Assembly: GCA_900079765.1 (NCBI GenBank)
Contig: LT599017.1
Span: 1,240,001-1,304,000, forward strand
Reading direction: 5' to 3'
Length of the DNA stretch: 64,000 nt
From: an uncultured Eubacteriales bacterium
GTDB lineage: Bacteria; Bacillota; Clostridia; Oscillospirales; Oscillospiraceae
Below, piece after piece: positions 32,420 through 40,694 of the stretch. How positions within the stretch are numbered: the first letter of the stretch is position 1; each line of letters starts with the position of its first letter. The translations under genes were made by a program, and so were the position numbers. Under the pieces are notes generated by a model, which was given only the letters and a program-made list of their open reading frames with translations, made no database searches and was not told the DNA's origin.

Positions 32420-34591
32420 ATGGAAACGTACTCTACCATTGCAAGCTATGCCGCATTAAGTGCGGCTGTTGGTGCCGACGAGCTCATGGTAGCATTATCT
32501 CGTATGGTTATTGCCTTGGTGAAGCAATATCAATATTCTAAGATTGACGTATGTGAATTAGTTTCTGATTTTAACAAGAAGTTTGGCTTTGAACTTTCCT
32601 ACCATCCCATGCAAACAATAATTTCTCAATGTATAGAAGACGGATTTTTTGAATATAATTCAGCTGATAAATCCAAAATTGTTCCTATCTACGCCAAGGT
32701 GGATAATGAGGTGTTTATGGATATCGTTGCTGAAAAGGATCGGTACTATTCCGAGGCGATTTCCAAATTTGACATTTACTTGCAGAATGAACATAATCTT
32801 TTTTGTTCTAAGGAGGACTTATCTGATAAAATACAGGCTTTCGTAGAAAGACATGGTATAGCATTTAAAAGCGATCGCACCATTGCATTTAAGACCAAAA
32901 ACGACTTTCTATTTTCTGCTTATTTGTTAGAGTGTGAAGAGTGCGGAGATAATACAATGTTGGATTACATTGATGAACTAACATTGGGGCGTGCCTTTGC
33001 AGAATTGATAGCGTACACTGAGGATGGGGCTTCAAAAGTAAATGAAGATACCAGGGTTTATTTAGATACAGGGATTCTTTTCAGAATTTTAGGTATTGAC
33101 GGGATAGACCGCTCTGCGCACTATGCTAAATTTATAAAGGATATGAAGCATATCGGCATAACGGTATGCGTATATGAGCACACCTACAATGAGCTGATGG
33201 GGATTATAGATAACAGCGTTCATTGGGTTAATAATCCATACTATGAACCATCCAAAGCATCTCAGACGGCATATTTTTTTGTGGAGAATGGGTGGAGCAA
33301 AGATAGAATAGCAGAGTTTTCTGCACTAATCAAAGAAAGACTTACTAAAGATTTTGGGATACAGATAGAACACATACCCTATCCCAAGGTAGAGGACATC
33401 CGCACAACGCATGAAGCAGATATTAGGGCCAGAATTGTTGATATCTATAAGAAAAATAATCCTACATGGGATGAAACCATGAAGGGATATACTGTCGATC
33501 AAGACGCTCGTTCCCTTTTTTATACGCTTCATAAAAATCAAGGCGAAATCGTATATGCTATCAGTGATGTTAAAAACATTTTTGTTACAACAAACCGAAC
33601 CCTTGCATCCGTAGGTGCAACTATTTCTAGGCCAGCAAAAAAGAGCGATAACTATATACCTATCTGCATGACAGACATACATTGGGGCACATTAATTTGG
33701 TTTAGCAACCCTGTAACAATTTCGACATTTAATAAAGCTCGTCTAATTTCTGAGGCTTACGCTGCATTCAGGCCAACTCCCTCTGTCTTAAAGAAATTGA
33801 GTGAACAATTGACAAGGCTTGAAGCAGAAGGAACTCTTTCTGCTGAAAAATGTTACATGCTACGGACTAGCCCTGTTGCCCATAAGCTACTCGCTAAGTT
33901 GACAAAAAACGAGGATACCGGGTATAGCGAAAAGACTCCGTTTGAAATCTTGAGCGATATTCAGGAAAAAGCGTATGCGAAAGGAGCTGCTGAAGAGCGT
34001 AAAAACACCGAATTAGTACAGGATGAGAAAGAACAAGCTGAATTCCGGCTAAGGATTGAGCAGCTCAAAGTCAAAAAAGCCGAAGCAGAAAAAGTCCTTA
34101 ACGAGAAATATTCAGAAATGAAGAGGCTGAAAATTGAGGATACACATCTTCAAGAAAAAATAATTGATGATGGGGATAAGTCAAATCAGATCAATACGGA
34201 AGTTCAAGCAAGGAAGAAAACGGTGAAATTTTTACTCGCTGGTTTTTTGGCGCTATATACTATAGTAGCCATAGCTATGTATACTAAATCTGCGGACTTG
34301 TTTGGGCTATTTACGTTTGGAATCCCTGCCTTGATGTATATAATATTTCTTATGTGGGGCCATGAATTTTCGCCTTTTGCAATCCTTCGGATTTCAGAGA
34401 GGCGTCAGGTTAGCAAATTAAATAAGCAACTCAAGTACGACTTCCAAATTACGCAAGACCACCTGATACAAGCAGAGGAATTGCAAGTGAAAATCTCTGT
34501 TTTAGAGCCAGAAATTGCACGAGCTGAAGAAAATTTGAAAAACCTACAAGAAACTCTTGGTAAATATTCCGGAGACTATGTGATGGTGTAG
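32420..34591 (+). CDS. PIN-like, coiled-coil membrane protein (defence candidate)
   Basis: The 723-aa protein is AT-rich. Acidic PIN-like positions are seen in VYLDTGILFRIL (Asp214), VYEHTYNEL (Glu near 258), DQDARSLFYT (Asp near 361) and DVKNIFVTTNRTLA. Coiled-coil segments lie at about 530-600 and 670-715, and between them are two membrane helices (FLLAGFLALYTIVAIAMY and FTFGIPALMYIIFLMW). A PIN RNase tied to the membrane by a hairpin is a plausible abortive-infection effector. It is a single gene at the att end of the element. The PIN reading is inference from residue pattern. Confidence 0.55.
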   Translation: METYSTIASYAALSAAVGADELMVALSRMVIALVKQYQYSKIDVCELVSDFNKKFGFELSYHPMQTIISQCIEDGFFEYNSADKSKIVPIYAKVDNEVFMDIVAEKDRYYSEAISKFDIYLQNEHNLFCSKEDLSDKIQAFVERHGIAFKSDRTIAFKTKNDFLFSAYLLECEECGDNTMLDYIDELTLGRAFAELIAYTEDGASKVNEDTRVYLDTGILFRILGIDGIDRSAHYAKFIKDMKHIGITVCVYEHTYNELMGIIDNSVHWVNNPYYEPSKASQTAYFFVENGWSKDRIAEFSALIKERLTKDFGIQIEHIPYPKVEDIRTTHEADIRARIVDIYKKNNPTWDETMKGYTVDQDARSLFYTLHKNQGEIVYAISDVKNIFVTTNRTLASVGATISRPAKKSDNYIPICMTDIHWGTLIWFSNPVTISTFNKARLISEAYAAFRPTPSVLKKLSEQLTRLEAEGTLSAEKCYMLRTSPVAHKLLAKLTKNEDTGYSEKTPFEILSDIQEKAYAKGAAEERKNTELVQDEKEQAEFRLRIEQLKVKKAEAEKVLNEKYSEMKRLKIEDTHLQEKIIDDGDKSNQINTEVQARKKTVKFLLAGFLALYTIVAIAMYTKSADLFGLFTFGIPALMYIIFLMWGHEFSPFAILRISERRQVSKLNKQLKYDFQITQDHLIQAEELQVKISVLEPEIARAEENLKNLQETLGKYSGDYVMV

Positions 34592-34893
34592 TTTACTTGC
34601 GTCAGGAGCGCAACCTCACTATATGGAAACTATCCAACTATACGTCCTCCTCCTCATGCTACACTAAACCTGTATTTAAGAGCGGATAGGGCGAAGTAAA
34701 AGAGGGCGAAAAGGATGACTAAGGGATGCACTATGCCCCTCCGCAGAAACCTATCTGAGGAGGGTCTGGACATCAACGACATCTTAGACGGTGGAGGCAC
34801 GCTGCAACAAGATTTCTTTGAGTAGTGCCTTACAAGAATATATTACTACCAATTTCTTTTTATCTGTTCGGACAGAGAGAATCTGTGCCCAAC
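34592..34893. other. Non-coding stretch after the PIN-like gene
   Basis: No supported gene; a few short remnants of frames (e.g. MHYAPPQKP-like) lack starts. It lies between the two copies of the end repeat and may be the scar of a deleted integrase or att site. Confidence 0.4.
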
Positions 34894-35115
34894 AGAAAGA
34901 AAACCTCTATAATTGCTGATTTTCAGTAGTTACAGAGGTTTTTACTTTATCTATTGTAGAGGACTTTCTATAATAAATTAAGCCTATTTTTTGAGCTGAT
35001 TTTAGAAATGGTGCCAAAATGGTCCAAAATGCTGCCCGGCAAAGATATACCGCGAGTTGAGCGTTTTTTGCTCAACTCGCGGCTTTTTCCTTCATGAAAG
35101 CATGTTATAAATTGC
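34894..35115 (+). repeat. End repeat copy 2, next to the integrase
   Basis: Imperfect copy of 32028-32250, with the same AACCTCT hairpin and CCGCGAGTTGAGC stem. Here it adjoins the integrase stop, the normal position. Confidence 0.8.
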
Positions 35116-36327
35116 GCTATGATATGCGTCTAGTACAAAATTTTTGCGCTCTAAACGGACATCCACATACCGCGCCGTCACAGCATTCATTGAAGTGGGA
35201 ATATTAAGCTGGATGCCCACCCCTTTCAGACTGTGCCCCAGGATTTGACTGATGGTATAGAAGTCGCCGGTAAGCTCGTGCATATTGGTGGCGGCAGTAT
35301 GACGTAGGTCATGGAAACGAATGTGGGGCATTCCAAGCTGTTTTAGAAGGAGAGCAAATTTTGAGGAAATCGTCACTCGGCCCTCTGGTCTTCCGTCTGG
35401 CTTAGATATGACAAGGTCATTATCGAAGTAGGAACCCCCAGCATCCAGCAACATAGCCCTTTGTCGCTGCTGGCTTGCAAGCTGTTGTTCAAGGAGAGGA
35501 AGTGTGGTAGCTGTAATCGGCAGCACCCGCTCGGAGGATTTCACAGGGGCCATCTCCTTTATGCATGTTGTCCCTCTTGGCAAATCGTAGGGGAGCTGTT
35601 CTACAACTGCAAATGTGCCCTCTTTGAGATTGACGTTGCGCCAGCGTAGGCCCAGAATTTCACTGATACGCAAGCCGTATAAGCCGGCAAGAGTGATGGT
35701 CAGCTCCAAAGGAGTGCCGATGGCGCTACCCATCAAAGTTTTCATTTGATCGACTGTATATGGGTCAGGTGTCTTGCCCTGTTTTCCAAAACGGGTGATG
35801 ATGTCGCGCGTGGGGTTGCCCTCAATGTAATGATATTTCCGGGCGTGCTCCAGTGCTACGCTGAGGATGCGTTGGACATAGCGTATTGAGCTCTGCGAAA
35901 GGCCCTCATCAGAGAGGTCGGCGAATAGCTTGTCCAACCGAGCGGGGGTGAGCTGGTTGAGAGCAATATCACCGATGTGAGGTTTTATGTGATTTTTGAT
36001 ATTGCTCTTGTATCCGGCAAGTGTACTGGGGCGAAGGTTTGCCTTGCCGTGGTTCTCAATCCAATCGTCCATGTATTCCCCGATGGTTCGCTTGGATTGA
36101 GCCGCGGTAGGTGGAGCATAGGATGGGTTGATTAGCTTGGCTCTCATTGCAGCCTCATATTCGAGAGCAGCCTTCTTTGTGGCAAAGCCCTTTTTTGAGT
36201 GAGTTTTGGTTTGCCCGCTACTCCTATATTTGATATTGACATCATATACAAGACCACTCCGCCCGGTTAGTTCACCGGAGGAATTGCGTTTGTTTTTGAC
36301 GGTGCGTTCTGATACAGACACTTTCAT
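35092..36327 (-). CDS. int: Tyrosine recombinase (integrase)
   Basis: The 411-aa phage-type integrase has an arm-binding N-terminus (SGQTKTHSKKGFATKKAALEYE) and an SAM-like core-binding domain. The catalytic domain contains Arg in LYGLRISEILGLRW near residue 219, HDLRHTA (His-x-x-Arg), GHSLKG and the nucleophile Tyr in ARYVDV. It would insert the element at the tRNA-Ser 3' end. AAGGAGC precedes the ATG. The gene reads toward the left att site. Confidence 0.94.
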   Translation of the reverse strand: MKVSVSERTVKNKRNSSGELTGRSGLVYDVNIKYRSSGQTKTHSKKGFATKKAALEYEAAMRAKLINPSYAPPTAAQSKRTIGEYMDDWIENHGKANLRPSTLAGYKSNIKNHIKPHIGDIALNQLTPARLDKLFADLSDEGLSQSSIRYVQRILSVALEHARKYHYIEGNPTRDIITRFGKQGKTPDPYTVDQMKTLMGSAIGTPLELTITLAGLYGLRISEILGLRWRNVNLKEGTFAVVEQLPYDLPRGTTCIKEMAPVKSSERVLPITATTLPLLEQQLASQQRQRAMLLDAGGSYFDNDLVISKPDGRPEGRVTISSKFALLLKQLGMPHIRFHDLRHTAATNMHELTGDFYTISQILGHSLKGVGIQLNIPTSMNAVTARYVDVRLERKNFVLDAYHSAIYNMLS

Positions 36328-36390
36328 GCTCCTTTCTTGAGGGAGCGGCGGTAGTATCTATGACTACCGCCGCTCCCATAGCGTTTATGC

Positions 36391-36612
36391 TCAGCAAGTT
36401 TTTGGGGTAGAGACTTTATGGCGATGATAGTAGTCAAGAATTGCTTCGATGTACAGGAGACGACGGTTGCCAATTGGAAGAAATTCAAGCTCTCCACGAT
36501 CCATAAGGGTACGCAGGGTGTTTTCACCGATGCCACAGAGCTTGGCCATATCTTGGGGTGACTTAAAATACGGGAAAGCTTCGTGGGGTTTATAATTTTC
36601 AACTTTTTTCAT
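36391..36612 (-). CDS. HTH excisionase-like protein
   Basis: The 73-aa protein has a MerR/Xis winged-helix motif (MAKLCGIGENTLRTLMDRGELEFLPIGNRRLLYIEAIL). GGAGG precedes the ATG. It lies upstream of and in the same direction as the integrase with a 63-bp gap, the normal xis-int order. Confidence 0.85.
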   Translation of the reverse strand: MKKVENYKPHEAFPYFKSPQDMAKLCGIGENTLRTLMDRGELEFLPIGNRRLLYIEAILDYYHRHKVSTPKTC

Positions 36613-36664
36613 AATAGATCCTCCTTTTAGTTAATGATATACGGATAAAATGGAAGGCATTCTT

Positions 36665-38290
36665 CTATAGTAGTCTTAGGCCTCGGTATCCACGTCGCTC
36701 TGAACCATTTACCCGCTTTACAGGGACCACGTCAGGTAGAGATGTTCGAAGTGCAGAATTGAGTTGACGTGCAAATTCAATCTCAGTCAGATACGCTCCG
36801 TCACCGTAGTCGTTATACGCCTCCGCTAAGGCTTTGGTAGATATTTCTGAATCCTCTGCGTATTCACACCGAGTTTCCACAAATATCTGCACGGCTCTTG
36901 CTCCGGCGCTGCCCTCTTCTATATCAAAATCTAGAGGCACCGGCACTCGCGTTACGCATTTTCCACTTTCCGCAAAGCTACGAAAAGCATCCAGTGCTCG
37001 GGAGATAATATGTCCTCGCTCCTGCAGAAAAATCTCGTACAATTTAAAAACTTCGTCATCCGCATTTGCCCGGTACATCATAGGGATAATTACCATGCGA
37101 TCAACAAGTGCAGTCTCTCGGGAAATATTAGGAATACGAATGGCGTAATTTCCGGCAAATAGCAGGAGGGGCTTATTGTCAAATGTGAATGGGTCATGAT
37201 ACTTCCTCTCGCCTTTAACCGCGTCATCGCCCACCATCTGCTTTATAACGCCAATCGCTTCGCGGGGTAATGGGGCATCTTGGAGATCCAAGCACATCGC
37301 CAATTTTTTGTCAGCAAGTGATCCGCAGGTAAAACGACCTCCGAAATCTCCAATGTCTTGTACGTTCATCACGTTTTCCTTGCCGACAAGCTCTCGTAGA
37401 AAGCGGCCCAGTTGGCTTTTCCCGGTCCCTGTGGGTCCCAATAACGCGTAAAAATGTTTTACAGAATATCCCATGATTACAAATGCAATTAATTCCAGTA
37501 TCTGTATTCCCACAGCAGGGTGCCATTGATTTGCCAGCGCCATAAACCGCTCAAAATTTTCTCCTTGATTAGGCGGGTCTTTCACTTCCGCCAAGCCCAT
37601 GTCAATAAAATCGAAAAATCCATCCTCCGGGTCATGTGGAAGAAAACAGTCGGATATCACATCAAGGGTTCCGTCTGCAAGATTTAAAAGTCCATCATGA
37701 GGCCGAAATGGATGTTTCCGTTCAATGTGTTTGTCGATGAGGAGAAGTCTATAGATTTCCGCACACTCTCGCTCGGTCAAGTAATCTGCAAGATTGTGCA
37801 CTTCTAGGCACGAGCGCACGGTCATCTTTGCCATTCGCTCGTCCAGCCTCGTCCAACAGGGTGCAGAGTATAGGCACAATGTTCCCTCAACAATTGCAAG
37901 CAGCAGCTCGTCTCTTACAAATTTTTCTAAGTTGACAATGTCCCGCTTTATCTCCTGTTTTCCCAAGCCCTTTGAGGTGTCTGGCACTTGCTCCTTTTGT
38001 CGAGCTTTGCGCATCACTGGTAGCTGCCCATATCCAATTGCCTTTTGCACTTCCTCATCAGTCGCGCGGTAGAGGTTCGATGTGACTGCCTGATAGTCGT
38101 TATCCTCTGTAGGGGGAGGAAAAATTGGGCGGGACACCCCTTTCACCCGCACCAAATTTCCTTCCATCGACAAGGTATCTTTTGAGTCCACCGACCTTGT
38201 AAAACTTGTGCGACAACTCTTTATCGGCCCGACATTTCCTATTGGCCACGGTCCGTCCTTAACTGTCGGCTTTGTAAATTGCCTCACCAT
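36665..38290 (-). CDS. P4-like primase/SF3 helicase
   Basis: The product is about 541 aa when started at the ATG at 38290 overlapping the previous gene. Residues 100-200 form the D5/DUF5906 part. An SF3 ATPase follows, with Walker A LGPTGTGKSQ near residue 285, KLAMCLDLQD (B motif) and the KQMVGDDAVKGERKYHDP and LLFAGNYAIRI motifs of the P4/D5 family. It probably unwinds and primes the element for autonomous replication. It is transcribed toward the integrase. Confidence 0.88.
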   Translation of the reverse strand: MVRQFTKPTVKDGPWPIGNVGPIKSCRTSFTRSVDSKDTLSMEGNLVRVKGVSRPIFPPPTEDNDYQAVTSNLYRATDEEVQKAIGYGQLPVMRKARQKEQVPDTSKGLGKQEIKRDIVNLEKFVRDELLLAIVEGTLCLYSAPCWTRLDERMAKMTVRSCLEVHNLADYLTERECAEIYRLLLIDKHIERKHPFRPHDGLLNLADGTLDVISDCFLPHDPEDGFFDFIDMGLAEVKDPPNQGENFERFMALANQWHPAVGIQILELIAFVIMGYSVKHFYALLGPTGTGKSQLGRFLRELVGKENVMNVQDIGDFGGRFTCGSLADKKLAMCLDLQDAPLPREAIGVIKQMVGDDAVKGERKYHDPFTFDNKPLLLFAGNYAIRIPNISRETALVDRMVIIPMMYRANADDEVFKLYEIFLQERGHIISRALDAFRSFAESGKCVTRVPVPLDFDIEEGSAGARAVQIFVETRCEYAEDSEISTKALAEAYNDYGDGAYLTEIEFARQLNSALRTSLPDVVPVKRVNGSERRGYRGLRLL

Positions 38291-38757
38291 GTCTTCGCCG
38301 CCGCAATCTTCAGCATCCAGTGATGAATAAGCTGTGGAGATGCATCCCATAGCACAGAAGCGGCTTGCGAACCATCTTCTGTACCAAATACTGCCTCCAG
38401 GCCGAGACACTTTATGCTCTCGGCACTCATGCCTGCAACCAAGGTGAGATGCCCACGGACGGTCTCTAAATCTGAACTTAGAACCCCTGCGGATGTGGAG
38501 ATATAGAGCCTACGCGTAGCCTCGGTCTTCTCACGCCCGTCGAGGACGAGCAGCGTTTCATCCTCCCATGACTCTGGACCCAAGTCAAACACCCGCGAGC
38601 CGTCCGTAAAGTTGGCCACAATGTCCAAAATTGTGAACCAGCGCCGCTCCGTAGCTAGGGTGAGCAACTTGGTTTCCGGATCTCGGAAGATGCCAAAGCA
38701 GCCACGATACCCTACATCGACGAGAGCGGAAATGTCATCAAAAATACTTTTCTTCAT
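38284..38757 (-). CDS. Hypothetical protein in replication operon, 157 aa
   Basis: The ATG at 38757 follows ATGGAGGTAAAATA. The product (start MKKSIFDDISALVDVGYRG; middle LLVLDGREKTEATRRLYISTS; end HHWMLKIAAAKTW) is a soluble alpha/beta protein without recognised motif. Its last seven bases overlap the start of the primase gene, so it is translated with it. It may be a replication accessory or a DNA-binding protein. Confidence 0.65.
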   Translation of the reverse strand: MKKSIFDDISALVDVGYRGCFGIFRDPETKLLTLATERRWFTILDIVANFTDGSRVFDLGPESWEDETLLVLDGREKTEATRRLYISTSAGVLSSDLETVRGHLTLVAGMSAESIKCLGLEAVFGTEDGSQAASVLWDASPQLIHHWMLKIAAAKTW

Positions 38758-38834
38758 TATTTTACCTCCATTTTCAAAGAACAAAGTTGTGCTTGCCGGC
38801 GTTAGGGACAGTTTAGCACGAGAAATGAGCAAAA

Positions 38835-38870
38835 ATTACCCCCCAAAAACGGATCCGTTTTTGGGGGTAA
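38835..38870. terminator. 34-bp perfect palindrome
   Basis: TTACCCCCAAAAACG and its complement meet at GGATCC. The stem is followed by TTTTT on the minus strand, so it ends the upstream coiled-coil gene and insulates the primase operon. Confidence 0.85.
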
Positions 38871-38872
38871 TC

Positions 38873-39814
38873 CTATCCATTATTTTCCTCGTACTGTGCA
38901 AGAAGTATATCCAGGACTTCTGCGCTGTTCTTAAACCCGGATTCTGCCTTTCTTATTTCCCTTTTTTTCTCGTCAGTAATCCCATGCTGTTTATAGATTT
39001 CTTCTCGAATTTGATTTTCTTTTCTTATAACCTTATTTCCTATTTTTGCTCTCAGGGGAAGATCTGTTCGTTTATTTTCACTTTCCAGCACCAAAAACTG
39101 TTTTCTCAACTTTACAAGGTCTTTATACTCTTTTATTCGAAAGTTTATTTCATCGTTTATATCTGCGGATAGATTAAGTAGCTCTAGTTCCTCGTCTGTG
39201 CCAACCTCTGCCATTTCGTTTATGCGGGTTTCACTAAAATCCTCCACAATCTCTGACCATTTTTTAAAAAATCCTTCCAGCGGCACTAAACTCTCCTTTT
39301 TCATTCGCTTAAAAATCTCTAGTTTATCATCAACACCCAACATCCTTCTACCTACAACACTTTCATAAAAATGCTCTATTTCTCGTGAAAATTTAACCTT
39401 CATTAATAAAATATCGCGCCGATAAATCCATCTCGTCTTGTGCCTTATCATGCTTATCTGGCTTGATATTTCTTCCATATCTTTTCCGTTCATCTTCATA
39501 GCAGAGCGAACAAAGCGTTCAGTTTCCCTATAATAATTCCAACTCACCTTATCATATTTACCGCAGCGAATGTATAAAATTGGTGCTATAGTGTAACATG
39601 CAAATATTTTTCTATCTATGAAAGTAGCATCTTCTTCTATAAATTCATATCGATGGTTTTCCTTTTGCATGTTATCTTTAAAAATACCCATCATCGCACA
39701 GAATTCGGTAAATCTATCGCTCCACATGTCCAGCTCTTTTTTTCCGCACTCTATTCCCACCTTCATATGATACTCTTTAATAATCCTATGAAGGCTTTTA
39801 ACCTGTTTGCTCAT
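38873..39814 (-). CDS. Coiled-coil hypothetical protein, 313 aa
   Basis: The start is at the ATG 39814 or the GTG six bases upstream; AAGGAG lies behind both. The protein is highly charged and helical (e.g. RINEMAEVGTDEELELLNLSADI, KEYKDLVKLRKQFLVLESENK) with strong coiled-coil potential and no known motif. GC content is low. It sits between primase and helix-turn-helix genes and might be a replication or segregation protein. Not recognised. Confidence 0.55.
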   Translation of the reverse strand: MSKQVKSLHRIIKEYHMKVGIECGKKELDMWSDRFTEFCAMMGIFKDNMQKENHRYEFIEEDATFIDRKIFACYTIAPILYIRCGKYDKVSWNYYRETERFVRSAMKMNGKDMEEISSQISMIRHKTRWIYRRDILLMKVKFSREIEHFYESVVGRRMLGVDDKLEIFKRMKKESLVPLEGFFKKWSEIVEDFSETRINEMAEVGTDEELELLNLSADINDEINFRIKEYKDLVKLRKQFLVLESENKRTDLPLRAKIGNKVIRKENQIREEIYKQHGITDEKKREIRKAESGFKNSAEVLDILLAQYEENNG

Positions 39815-40007
39815 ATGCACTCTAATCTCCTTCTGATTTTGTGGATATATCAAATAATAATGTTTTACGCCTATTAACACAAGGGGCAGATGGGCAGATG
39901 GACGGATTTGAGCGTTTTATATTGACTGTATTTAAACCCCGTTTATATAGGATATATAATATGGTACTTGCCCATCCGCCCATCCGCCCTAAGACAATAT
40001 ATAACCC
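39815..40007. other. Inverted repeat region between element genes (origin candidate)
   Basis: Near-tandem 8-base units GGGCAGAT/GGGCGGAT appear twice in opposite orientation at about 39882-39905 and 39967-39990, with a 60-bp AT-rich core. The layout of iterons around an AT-rich core beside a P4-like primase gene suggests a replication origin or primase-binding site. Confidence 0.45.
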
Positions 40008-40047
40008 GTAGGTAGCCACGACGGCTACCTACGGGTTGCTTTTTCGT
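40008..40047. terminator. Hairpin at the end of the HTH gene
   Basis: CCGTAGGTAGCC and its complement around a 6-base loop, followed by GCTTTTT on the plus strand; it overlaps the 3' end of the HTH gene. Confidence 0.7.
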
Positions 40048-40255
40048 CTGCAAAATTTTTGATGGACTCCCTTGCTATTCTCCACTGCTTTCCAATACGG
40101 AACCCCTTTAGTTCGCCGGAGTTCACTAGCCGATAAAATGTGTTCTTCCCGATGCACAATAGCGACATGACCTCTTCTGCCCTCAAATAGGGTGCAAGCC
40201 GTTCGTCATCATCGTAGCCATACCGATAGCCATAATCATTTATAAATTCCATCAT
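40025..40255 (-). CDS. HTH excisionase-like protein (second)
   Basis: The product is about 76 aa if started at an ATG behind AAAGGAG. It carries a MerR/Xis type HTH (RAEEVMSLLCIGKNTFYRLVNSGELKGFRIGKQWRIA). It is similar in design to the 36391 gene and may regulate the divergent plus-strand genes or serve excision. Confidence 0.8.
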   Translation of the reverse strand: MMEFINDYGYRYGYDDDERLAPYLRAEEVMSLLCIGKNTFYRLVNSGELKGFRIGKQWRIARESIKNFADEKATRR

Positions 40256-40328
40256 AAACATCTCCTTTCCTGCCATTATAGAGTTGTTTGACATTATACC
40301 GTCACTTTTATCCGTATATTATTGTAGT

Positions 40329-40384
40329 GAGAAATCCCCCAGAGGCCTGATTTATGAAGCAGACAGGCCCCTGGGGAATTTCTG
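40329..40384 (+). other. Strong hairpin upstream of the 29-aa peptide gene
   Basis: AGAAATCCCCCAG and CTGGGGAATTTCT form a long stem of about 20 bp with single-base bulges and a 14-base loop; a T-rich tract follows. It could be a terminator or an RNA regulating the small gene. Confidence 0.6.
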
Positions 40385-40470
40385 CTTTTGTGTGGAAACA
40401 CAGCGCATCCTTGCACAAAAGCCTGCCAAAACCCATCTATTACCCAAAAGACGAAAGGAGCAGCAAAATC

Positions 40471-40560
40471 ATGTTAAAAGTCATCCTTACCCTGATCCGT
40501 GGCGCTCTCAGCGACATCCTGAACACTCTCCTGCGAAAACTCTATCCGGCCCCGGCGTAA
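40471..40560 (+). CDS. 29-aa hydrophobic peptide
   Basis: The ATG follows AAAGGAG. The product, MLKVILTLIRGALSDILNTL plus LRKLYPAPA, is amphipathic and membrane-seeking, like a type I toxin or small signalling peptide. Its TAA is followed in frame by a 42-codon open stretch ending in a membrane helix (FGVLLAAAAAAVCAAIDYF), so the pair may be a disrupted or recoded single gene. Confidence 0.5.
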   Translation: MLKVILTLIRGALSDILNTLLRKLYPAPA

Positions 40561-40689
40561 GGTAATCCTACCGGGGACAAAAAGGACGATCAGGCCAGGA
40601 AGGACTTCGCCCACACTCTCTTTGGGGTTCTCCTGGCAGCAGCGGCAGCGGCAGTCTGCGCTGCCATCGACTATTTTCTAAAGGAGTAA
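40561..40689 (+). pseudogene. In-frame continuation of the 29-aa gene with a membrane helix
   Basis: No start codon is seen in this 42-codon frame. The sequence GDKKDDQARKDFAHTLFGVLL and then alanine-rich AAAAAAVCAAIDYFLKE reads as a tail-anchored protein. The upstream frame is continuous but for one TAA. It may be a separate gene using a weak start, a recoded product, or a broken gene. Confidence 0.35.
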
Positions 40690-40694
40690 GTAAA

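Noticed and set aside
38835-38870. Palindrome as a possible integration or origin site
   Set aside because: The T-tract behind the stem on the coding strand and its position at a gene end are better explained by termination.
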